Shown here: piece after piece, positions 7,467 to 14,961 of the stretch
How positions within the stretch are numbered: the first letter of the stretch is position 1
Layout of the letters: each line of letters begins with the position of its first letter
From: Acanthamoeba lenticulata
Lineage: Eukaryota; Discosea; Longamoebia; Acanthamoebidae
NCBI GenBank assembly: GCA_002179805.1
Contig: NAVB01001303.1
Location: 1-14,961, forward strand
Direction: 5' to 3'
DNA length: 14,961 nucleotides
Position numbers and translations under genes: made by a program
Notes under the pieces: generated by a model
What the model was told of the DNA's origin: nothing
Seen by the model: only the letters and a program-made list of their open reading frames with translations
The model's database searches: none

Positions 7467-10342
7467 ATGAGTGGTAAGGGGAAGACTCTGCTGCTAGAGC
7501 ATCTGCCCTACATTCGATTCGGAGGCAGCATCCAGGGTGTGCTGTTCCTCGTATTTGCGAATGGAGAAGCGTATTTCTACCCTCTTAATGACAAGACCAA
7601 GGGCGATTCACCCAACTCGGCGAAAATGATTACTCTCGAGCAATCAGGCCGCAAATTCGTCAGGCAAACTGGTAATTTGCCCTTGCCCATCAGCTCCATC
7701 ATTTCACTGCCATTTGTTGCGCCGCATCTTCGTGTAGCCATCCGGCATTGCTGACCTGACTGCCCCTTCCTCGTGTCAGATCCGCGCGCTGACCCCTCCA
7801 AGCCGAGCGACAAGTATTTTGTTTACGATGTGTCTCTCAATCTGAGCCCTGAGTTCAAGGTGTTCTCGTTCTCTTTCCCCTCCGGCCCTGGTGCGGCCAA
7901 GGGCGCTTCCGCGTCGTCCTCATCCTCGTCTTCGTCTTCGTCCTCCGGAACTGGCAAGGGCAAGGGCGGCCGAGGCATCGACCTCGCCCGCTTGGCCCCC
8001 AAGAAGATCCTCCTAAGCCCCAACAAGCGCCTTCTCCTTCTGCACGGTGCCATGCACAAGGGCCAGAACAGCCTCCTTGTGTACGCCTTGCGCCCTCTGC
8101 TACCGCCACCTTTGCCGCCTGCGTCGTGTTCGCTGGCCTGACGCCACATGCTGCGCACCCACAGGTACCAGATCATGGAGGACGCTCCACCCTATTTCCG
8201 CCTCATATTCTACGACATGAGCTTCACCTTCCTCGATGCCTGCTTCTCGCCTGACTCGAAGAGCCTGGTCACCATTCCCAGCCGCTACCCGTGTTTTATC
8301 TTCCTCCTCAACCTCAACTTTGTTCTGGGCCGAGTGCGGAACCAGCATGCTAGCTCTGGTGGGTTTACACCTTCCTCGCCCTCCTCTCGTTGATCTTTTT
8401 CGTGGACGCTCGCTCACCACTTTAAACCGGTCCTCACGCGTGCAGCTGCTGCTGCAGCTGCCGCGGCGCAGGCCCGGACCCCGGCCGACGCTGCTGCACA
8501 GGGCAACGGCACGATCGACATCGCCTCTTCCTTTGCCTTTGATTCTGCTGTTGACAGCGATACGGTATCTCTTTTTCTTTCTTTTAAAATTCTATTTTTC
8601 AATTTACTTTTTTTAAAATAGGCATACTCACTGTCTAATGTTGAATGGGGACAGGTCACCATGAAGAAGATCTCCTTTGACCCGCGCGTCGTGGGGCCGC
8701 TGGCCATCATTGGCCCGGCCACGGGCGCCTTTAACCAGCCGCTGAAGATGACCCACATCAGCTCATCCAACAACATCCGCTCGACCGCCCCAGCGGCCCC
8801 GGCGGCTCCCGCTGGTGGCGGAGCGGCCGGCCCCGGAGCTGGCGCTGGCGCGAGTCCAGGCGCTGGGACGGTGCCGCCAACGGCCGCGGCGGCGGCAGCT
8901 GCGGCGGCCGCTGCCCAGCCAAAGCCGTTTCACTTTGTCACGTGGAACGACGAGGGCACGGGCGAGTACTGCCTGTGGACCATCATCGCCAATCGGAAGG
9001 AGAAGGAAACGATTCAGTTCGAGTGGTACCCGCGGCTGCTGTACCCGCGGATCCGCGACAGCGCGTGGCTCGAGGACTCACACTCGCCCAAGAACTACAT
9101 CCTTGACATCCAGTTCTCGACCAAGGAAGGCGGCAAGCTTCTGCTGCTCCTTCGACGCGAGAACTATGGCAAGTCGTCCCTTAACGGCATCGGCATCCAG
9201 ATGGTCAAGCTCTCCTCCAAGCGTCGCTCCAACGACGACTCGGACCGGTCTTCCTCGCCTACCAACAAGAAGGTTTGCTGGTATCAGGTCCGTCAATTTC
9301 TTCCCTTATTTTTTTTAAGTCATTATCATTTTCGATGACTTGATTTTGAATCCTATCATTTAAATCCAAATTGGGTGCAGTGTACGGAGTCGCTAGACCG
9401 AAAGGACGTGTTGGCCTTGAAGTGGACGAATACGCTCCTGCTGGGCAACAACAACTCGGGCGCCGTCGTCATCGAGGTACCCAACGCCTTCTTCGCATGA
9501 CTCTGATTGAGCGCGTCACCAACCACCGTCATTAGGGCAAAGGCATGTTCGAGTTGGTGGACTACTACTACGCGTCGTCCTTCCAGACGTTGTACGACGA
9601 GTTTGTGCACAACGTGTGCAACTTCATCCAAGTCGGACGCTACCACCGATTCTGGACCGACGTCGACGGACGGCTCAATGTGATGGTCGTCACGCCGCAG
9701 CAGCCCTCGGCGCACCCCGAGTGGAGGGACCTCTTTGACCAGTCCCCGCAGGGCATCCAGCAACAGTTTCTCAATATGCGACACCTGGGTCGACGCATCG
9801 GTTACTTCATCACCGATCTGCGCAAAGGTGCGCGCGTGTGCCATGTGTGTTTGTGTCGCGTGTGTGTCGCGCTGACCCTGTATGTGCATTTCCAGAGGAA
9901 ACGGGAGACGACCTGGAGAAGATCCACGCGCGAGAGCGCGGCTCCAAGGGCAAGTCCACCGGCAATGGCGACTCGTCCCAATCTGGCCACGGTGCGCCCC
10001 TCTCCGTACCTCTTTCGTTTGATGTGGCACCGCCACGATCAACGCGTGCTTACATCATGACGGCGTGGTGACATTTGTGGTACAACAGGCAACATCGACG
10101 CGTTCTTTGGAATGCACCTCTACCGGTGCTGGAACTGCAGGCGGACGCTCCTCAAGCCCCTCCAGTGCTCGCGCTGCCAGTCGGTCGTCTACTGCAGTCG
10201 CGTACGGGCCCTCTTGAATTGCTGTTGACTCTCGGTGGGGCCTAACAAACACACATAAACACAGACGTGCCAGCGGGACGATTGGAGCAAGCACAAGCCG
10301 GTGTGCGACCAGGCCTGCCCCACCTACAAGGTTGCCGTCTGA
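7467..10342 (+). CDS. Large unrecognised protein with C-terminal MYND zinc finger
   Basis: The model has 708 residues in ten exons: 7467-7671, 7780-8080, 8165-8358, 8446-8564, 8655-9287, 9381-9476, 9536-9827, 9896-9991, 10089-10201 and 10265-10342. All introns are GT-AG. The C-terminal MYND finger is complete: C659, C662, C672, C675, C681, C685, H693 and C697. MYND fingers usually bind short proline-rich peptides. The preceding 645 residues are not a SET domain or any family I can name. Beta-rich segments such as FGGSIQGVLFLVFANGEAYF (23-42) and CFSPDSKSLVTI (195-206) hint at a divergent beta-propeller. The propeller-like pieces are separated by a Ser run (114-124), an Ala run (about 234-241) and an Ala/Gly/Pro linker (about 317-360, with eleven Ala). 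The exon 5 donor could instead be 15 bp earlier (AAG before GTTTGC), also in frame. Function is unknown. Confidence 0.8.
8566..8622. other. AT-rich island in MYND gene intron 4
   Basis: Nearly all T and A in an otherwise GC-rich region. It sits 5' of the acceptor at 8654. Similar islands lie in introns or spacers at about 3265-3325, 4365-4410, 9300-9376, 10478-10525, 11890-11973 and 13485-13552, and none is in an exon. Confidence 0.7.
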
Positions 10343-10530
10343 GTTGCGGCGGCAGCGACGGTCGTCTGCGCACGAGTTCACGGGCCCACAAATACAGAGT
10401 TTGCTTTCCTCTCCTTGCGCGGTTGCTCCACTTGGAACTGATGATCATCTTCATTGAGACCACAAGTGGGCGGAGGTCAAAAAAGCGAATCACATTTCAT
10501 TTTTTGTTTCGGTCAAAATTTAATGCGCAG

Positions 10531-10659
10531 TGTCTCGACACCGCGGAGGTAACGCTATTCACATCTCACCGGACGTCTTCCGATGAAGGGAAGAGGACCG
10601 TGAGGGCCAAAACTGGAAGATGCATGAGGTTTCGTGCATTGGGGGAAGTGGAGGGTTGA
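10531..10659 (+). other. Possible alternative last exon of the MYND gene
   Basis: If AAG at 10328-10330 is spliced at the following GTTGCC to the acceptor CAG ending at 10530, the frame stays open for 42 codons to a TGA at 10657-10659. The intervening 200 bp contains an AT-rich patch like other introns here. This would replace the four-residue end KVAV by a longer basic tail. The simple unspliced stop at 10340-10342 is the default. Confidence 0.25.
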
Positions 10660-10725
10660 TAAGCTCTGCCGCTTGACGCTGTTGGTCTTGCCGGGGTGTA
10701 TGTACAGAGTGTGGAGAGGTATCTT

Positions 10726-10773
10726 GGAAGAAGAAGATGAAGAAGAAGAAGAAGCGGAAGAAGGCCAGGGAGC
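10726..10773 (+). repeat. GAA-rich purine tract
   Basis: About 48 bp of almost pure purine, mostly GAA units with a GAT and a GCG interruption, lie in the convergent 3' spacer. Such a tract can form unusual DNA structure or slow polymerase, but here it may simply be a microsatellite. Confidence 0.7.
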
Positions 10774-10935
10774 GTTGTCCAAAATGGCAGAGAGAAGTAG
10801 ATCGGAGGACGGAGTCGAGAGAGAGAATTACGTTGATCGTGGGTGGGTTTATGTACACGAGGCCTCTCGAGAGGCGGAAAAGGAGTAGTAGAGGGGGAGG
10901 AGCAGGAGGAAGTGTCCTTCAAAATTGTGTGCGCT

Positions 10936-11724
10936 TCAGAGTTCGTCGTCCAGGTGGCAAGTCCAGTCCTCAGGCAGCGGCGGAAGGGAGGCCGAAAAGT
11001 CAGCGCTGGTCAACTCGAGGCAGTTCAGATGTAGAGCTTCACAGCAGTCCTCGTCCAGAAGAAAGTCGTAGTCGACGTATGGCGAGTCGTCATCACTGTC
11101 GGCGATGGTGGAGGCAGAGAGAAGGTCCCACCTGTCGAGGAAACCGCTGCTGCTCAGGGGTGTGGCGGGCTTGGAAGAAGTGGCGCCGCAGAGGTTCAAG
11201 TTGGATCCCGAAGCGGAGAGACAGTCGTCATCGTCGGAGGTAGACAGCCAGAAGGGTGAGCTGTCGTTGGCGATGTCCCTGGGAGGGGAATTTTCCCACC
11301 AAAGCAGTGGCGAGGAATCGAAAAAGAACAGGTCCGGGTCGGTGCGGGAAGGAAGCGGGCCTGGCCGCTCAGCTGCTGGCCTGGGCTCTTGGGTCTCCAG
11401 CGGCGGGTTGTCGGTCTGCATCGTGTTCGCGGTTGACCCAGGGATTCGCTGGAAGTTTTGATAGTGCTGCTCGGTGTGGCCACGGCGCCCACGCCGGATC
11501 GTCTTCACGCCGGGGAACGCTCGCTTGACCAGCTTGCCGAAAAAGGTTGGCGCTAGTGCTGCCTCGGTCACGTTGGTGTGCAACACGTGCTGCTGATGCA
11601 GGAAGTGCTCGGACTGCTGATAATGTTGGTAGACGCTTCGCTTACTCACCGAGCCGGTGGAATGTGTTGTGTAGTTATCTCGGAGCCAGCACACGACCTC
11701 GGCGTGGTACTGTCGCTCGTCCAT
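10936..11724 (-). CDS. RFX-type winged-helix DNA-binding protein with acidic tail
   Basis: This is a single-exon gene of 262 residues and likely a nuclear transcription factor. Residues about 7-95 match the RFX DNA-binding domain. WLRDNY (13-18) and SVYQHY (30-35) correspond to family WLLDNY and STLYCHY. FGKLVKRAFPGVKTIRRGRRG (62-82) corresponds to FGKLIRSVFxGLRTRRLGTRG. The following HTEQHYQNF replaces the usual SKYHYYG, so base contacts may differ. A loop of about 15 residues before FFGK is longer than in animal RFX. The C-terminal 170 residues are Ser- and Asp-rich with bulky hydrophobics (for example YDFLLDEDCCEALHL), typical of an acidic activation domain. The dimerisation region of animal RFX1-3 is missing. 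Start is the ATG at 11724. The frame extends upstream only to a TTG. It is intronless, unlike every other gene here, and divergent from MED24. Confidence 0.82.
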   Translation of the reverse strand: MDERQYHAEVVCWLRDNYTTHSTGSVSKRSVYQHYQQSEHFLHQQHVLHTNVTEAALAPTFFGKLVKRAFPGVKTIRRGRRGHTEQHYQNFQRIPGSTANTMQTDNPPLETQEPRPAAERPGPLPSRTDPDLFFFDSSPLLWWENSPPRDIANDSSPFWLSTSDDDDCLSASGSNLNLCGATSSKPATPLSSSGFLDRWDLLSASTIADSDDDSPYVDYDFLLDEDCCEALHLNCLELTSADFSASLPPLPEDWTCHLDDEL

Positions 11725-12000
11725 GGCCTTAAGTATGTTTTTGTACAATGATGGGTTCAGCTAGCCCGTAGCCCCAAGGACCTCCTTAGCCCATGGACCC
11801 TGCCAAAGTCCGTCCCATGGCCGAGGTTGTTGTACCACAGTTGTACAAAAGGAAAGACCAGGTCTTCCTTACGCCAACCTTAACTTTCAACTTTTCGAAA
11901 AAATGTTTGAGAAAATGTTCAGTTTTTCAATTTTCTTCTCGAAGGGTTTTTTTTAAAAAAAGATTTTCTGGTTCTCGTTGGCGCGAGACCGGGGCACCGG
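11725..12000. promoter_or_regulatory. Divergent promoter between RFX-like gene and MED24
   Basis: This 276 bp lies between the two start codons. It holds two copies of the palindrome TTGTACAA (11741-11748 and 11841-11848), two CCCATGG motifs (11791-11797 and 11816-11822) and an AT-rich island (about 11890-11973). No classical RFX X-box was recognised. If the alternative MED24 first exon is real, the shared promoter shrinks to about 70 bp. Confidence 0.45.
11793..11861 (+). other. Possible alternative first coding exon of MED24
   Basis: An ATG in good context (AGCCCATGG) opens 23 codons ending CAG before GTCTTCC. Splicing to the acceptor ATGCAG at 12001-12006 joins in frame to HMSGNQRGEL of MED24. 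The 145 bp between contains an AT-rich island like other introns here. Unspliced, the same ATG opens an 83-codon frame that overlaps the MED24 start in another frame. This is inference only. Confidence 0.3.
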
Positions 12001-14934
12001 ATGCAGCACATGAGCGGCAACCAGCGCGGCGAGCTCAACTTTGAGCTGCAGCGTGTATTCGCCTCAGCATGGAACAAGAGATTTACGCCCGCCCAGTGGG
12101 GTCGTGCCATAAAAGATCACTTTGGCCCTCGTGCTGCCACATCACCCCTTCTTTGTGGTATGTCGTACTCCTCCCTTCTGCCCTATGCCAGCCTTTTGTG
12201 ATCTTCTGTGTCTGCTCGCTGTTCGCTTTAATCGTTTCTCCTCCAATTCTTCTTGTCTACGTAGATTTTCTACTGCGCCAAGCGCGCGTGGGCCCATCAC
12301 CTTCGCCTCTTCTCCTCTCCTACATCCGCTACTCGCTGAGCGTCGGCCTTGTCTCCAAGGTGCGCTGTGCCAGCCTTGCTTGCTTGCATGGACCATGGAC
12401 CAACACATAAGAACACAATGCCACAGGCCCACTTCTTCAATAGCCTCTGCGACGTGGCGACGCCAGCCGCGTCGGGCCAATTCGCGGCGTTCCTGCATCT
12501 GGTAGCCGAGTTCGCGCCGCTCATGATCTCGTCGCACGACGAGCGCGAGGAGCTGCGGCGCAGCATGGCCATGCACCAGGCCGGCGGCACGCCACGCCAC
12601 AAACGCAAGCGGCTCGGGAGCAGTCTCAGCAGCGGCGGCGGCGCTGGCGCTGACAACGTTGAGGACGTCGCGGCGATGGACCTGGAGGCCGAAGCCGCTG
12701 GCGACGATGCCTCCGCGGGGAGCAAGCGGGCCAAAACGAGTGCCGGCGATGACGTCGTCTCTGGCGGAGAGCCGGTCGACGACATCTCCTTCATCGCACG
12801 CACTTGCCTGCGGCTCGCCGAAATGCTGATCTCAGCCACTATTCACCTTCTTTCCTCCTCCTCCTCGTCGTCGTCCTCCGTCGAGACCGAAACCAGCAGC
12901 GGCGGCGCCTTGTCCGCGGCCGACGGCGGCAACCTCGAGACGGCGATCGAAACACTGACCGCGCTGCTCACCCACCACAAGTGCCTGGCCTTTGTCCTGC
13001 TCGCCCGACACGAGCACCCCGGTATGTCCACTCCCTAGGCTCCTAAGCTTCGCTCCACCGTGATGCGTCCCCTGTGCTGATGATGATGATGATAACGATG
13101 ATGGTCATGGCGGTGGCCAGAGCTGTGGAGCTCGTTTGGGAGCAAATGCGCGACGCTGTTTGCGACGACGCCAATGGCCAACGCGCACAGGCACGAGCTG
13201 CAGCCGCTCTGGCACGCTCTGCAAGGGCTGCTCAGCGCCGAGCGGTACCGGCTGCACTGCCGCGGGTGGCTCAAGCGCAACCTGTTCACCAACATCGCCC
13301 GACACAACTCCAACGCCTACCACCGCCCGTGGCTCGCCATTACGCTGGTCGTCAAGGAGGAACAGAGTTCGACCATCCACCGCAGCCTGGCCGAGTCGGT
13401 CGAGCGCATGCGAAGTCTGCGCCAATGCCGCGGCCTCGGCTTGTATGCCTTCTTCTGTGAGGTTCGTCTTTAACTTGCGCTCTCATTTCGTTATTATTTT
13501 TATTTTTATTTAATTTTTTAATACTAATTTCAAAACAATTTGGATGTTGTTCTAAAAAACAGCTGTGGTCGACCGCCCTGCGGTATTATCACACCAAACG
13601 AAACGCCGTCCACTCGCGCGAGTGGTTCGTCGCCCGGAACTACCTCCTCGTCAAGGTCTGCTCCCCCCCTGCCTGCCCGCTGCTGTGTCTTTTTGGCTTG
13701 CGCGAGGACTGACGCTCGTGCGTGCGAACAGCTGCCGCTAATCATGCAGCAGTTGACGCGCGAAGCCGACGAGGAGACCAGCCAACCGGCGGCTGCCTTA
13801 CCCGCGCTTTCGCACTGCAACGCGGTCGAGCGGTCGCTCTGCCACCTCGCCCACTTCCCCATGCTCCTCTCGCCCGGGGGAGGCAGCTTCGCGTCGTCCA
13901 CGACATCATCGGTGGCCACGCGGGCCCGCGCGTCGTCGTCGGCAACAGCAGCAGCGACGCCGTCCGCTGGCAGCCCGCCCGGCTCGCCCGGGGGCTCGTC
14001 CCAGCCGTCCTCGCAGCCGATGATGTCGCCCGCCGGCGCCGCCGCCCACACTCCGCCTTCCTCGGCCACGGCCAGCACCGGCGGCAGCGACGGGCTCGAT
14101 GGCGGCGCCTCGACGGCCGCGGCCGCGGCTGCCCACGCGCTGACGCTGAGCGAGCTGGTCAGCGCGTGTCTCCACCGCGGGCTCGTCGCCAAGGCCAAGC
14201 TCGAGGCCTTCCTGCCCGGCGTGTCGACGACGGACGCAATGGCGGCGGAGGACTACACGGCCGAGGCCCTGCTCGCCGGCGTCCCGCCTCAGAAACCTGA
14301 GGTACGGCCCGGGCCCAGCGCGTCCGCGTGCATGCTATACATTCCTGTGTGTCGAGGAGCTGACACATCTCGGGGCCGATCAGGACGTGAATCGGCTGCT
14401 TGGTTTCCTGCGCGGGGAAGCCGGCGCCGAGGCCGCCCGGCGTGCGCTCGACGTCGTGAGCAACCTCCACCAGCACCAGCGCACACAGGAGCACATCATC
14501 CGGGCCATCCTCGCGGTACGCCTCGCTCCCTCGGCTGTCGCATGATGATTGGCCGATCGGCAGACTGGCCCTGGTCGGTGGCTCACGCACCTCGGCGGCA
14601 GGCGTCGGACCCGTTCACCAGCCCCTATGCGGGGGAGGCCGCGGTCGAGGTAAAGACCGAGGGCGGGAATGACGGCCGCGCGTTGGCGCCCGCTGCACTC
14701 GAGCAGCTCTTCTCCGTCCTCTGCTCCGACTTCGCGCTCGACACGCTCTTCCTCCACGCCGCCCTTCCGCAGGTCCGTCCGCTCCCCCAATTCCCGATTG
14801 GCTCGGGTCCAGGCCTTGTGCTGAGGCGCACTTGTGTTGGACGGGCGGGCGACCGCAGTTGGCCGGCAATGTCGCGGTGCACTGCGCCCGATGGGGCGAC
14901 GGCGTGCTGACCCGTCCCGAGGACTCCACCCCTG
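12001..14934 (+). CDS. MED24: Mediator complex subunit 24, 5' part (partial at right edge)
   Basis: MED24 is a tail-module subunit of the Mediator complex, linking activators to RNA polymerase II. It is related to fungal Med5 and plant MED33. Nine exons give 752 residues before the window ends: 12001-12157, 12265-12359, 12427-13021, 13121-13461, 13563-13655, 13732-14301, 14357-14515, 14602-14772 and 14859-14934. The last ends at a donor and its intron runs off the edge. The call rests on residues 11-84. ELQRVFASAWNKRFTPAQW fits the MED24 N-terminus, and VGPSPSPLLLSYIRYSLS (61-78) is nearly the human IGPSPNPLILSYLKYAIS. The rest is helical, as expected. Insertions not expected in animals are a Ser/Ala/Gly linker with a basic RHKRKRL (141-147) and a long Pro/Ser/Ala linker in exon 6. 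The ATG at 12010 is also possible. Exon 7 could begin three bases later. Confidence 0.82.
13078..13103 (+). repeat. TGA microsatellite before a MED24 acceptor
   Basis: Repeated GAT units lie in the intron at 13022-13120 and run almost to the acceptor GGCCAG at 13115-13120. This acceptor has no pyrimidine tract. The frame and product across the join are nevertheless good. Confidence 0.6.
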
Positions 14935-14951
14935 GTACTCCCAATCACGGC

Positions 14952-14961
14952 TTTTTTTTTT
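14952..14961. repeat. Homopolymer T run at the window edge
   Basis: The last ten bases are T, inside the MED24 intron that begins at 14935. It may be a real intron T-tract at which the assembly stopped. Confidence 0.6.

Larger units (their letters stand above)
10343..10935. other. Convergent spacer between MYND and RFX-like genes
   Basis: This 593 bp separates two genes that end toward each other. It holds an AT-rich patch (10478-10525), a possible extra MYND exon (10531-10659) and a GAA-rich purine tract (10726-10773). Open frames on the minus strand at 10555-10922 are read through low-complexity sequence and carry no family signature. No RNA gene was seen. Confidence 0.5.

Noticed and set aside
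8841..8925. Ala/Gly/Pro-rich stretch as a possible frameshift or assembly error
   Set aside because: Length and frame are consistent with the flanking coding parts, and similar linkers occur in exon 4 and in MED24. It looks like a genuine low-complexity linker.
9356..10042. 228-codon minus-strand open frame
   Set aside because: It is antisense to four consecutive exons and introns of the MYND gene and has no recognisable motif.
10737..11243. 168-codon plus-strand open frame rich in Arg and Lys
   Set aside because: It reads through the GAA tract and then opposite the RFX-like gene. The composition reflects the purine tract and antisense reading, not a basic protein.
11725..11748. Upstream extension of the RFX-like protein by eight codons
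   Set aside because: The extension begins with TTG, not ATG. The first ATG at 11724 leaves the whole DNA-binding domain intact.
13530..14198. 222-codon minus-strand open frame
   Set aside because: It is antisense to the GC-rich MED24 exons 5 and 6 and is low in complexity (Ala, Ser, Gly runs).

Overview
The window looks like nuclear DNA of an amoebozoan protist, most likely Acanthamoeba or a close relative. The protein set is plainly eukaryotic: a penta-EF-hand protein, eIF3g, ARPC2, an RFX-type DNA-binding protein and a Mediator tail subunit. Coding exons are GC-rich. They are broken by many short introns, about 60 to 150 bp, nearly all GT-AG, with donors such as GTACG, GTGCG and GTCCG. The species is inferred from gene style and similarity recalled from memory, not from a search. 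No prokaryotic operon, tRNA, rRNA, CRISPR array or transposon was seen.

Layout, left to right. Positions 222-2552 hold two tandem, same-direction copies of a cysteine-type glutathione S-transferase (omega/lambda-like), each with five exons at identical positions. A penta-EF-hand calcium-binding protein follows on the minus strand (2722-4317, ten exons), then eIF3g on the minus strand (4588-5616, four exons). ARPC2 of the Arp2/3 complex (6081-7213, plus) is divergent from eIF3g. Next is a 708-residue unrecognised protein ending in a MYND zinc finger (7467-10342, plus). Convergent with it is an intronless RFX-type DNA-binding protein (10936-11724, minus). Divergent from that is the 5' part of MED24, which runs off the right edge (12001-14934, plus).

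The genes do not form one pathway. They are a dense stretch of mixed housekeeping and regulatory genes: redox/detoxification, calcium signalling, translation initiation, actin nucleation and transcription. All exon joins were chosen by eye so that reading phase is kept and the product fits the family. Every multi-exon model closes in frame: 224, 224, 301, 259, 297 and 708 residues, plus at least 752 residues for MED24.

The points most worth a second look are the orphan MYND protein, the intronless RFX-like gene with an acidic tail next to MED24, the lack of the zinc knuckle in eIF3g, a GC-AG intron and a one-residue-short fourth EF-hand in the penta-EF-hand gene, and signs that the GST array continues to the left of the window. 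I did not find a clear candidate for a wholly new multi-gene system.
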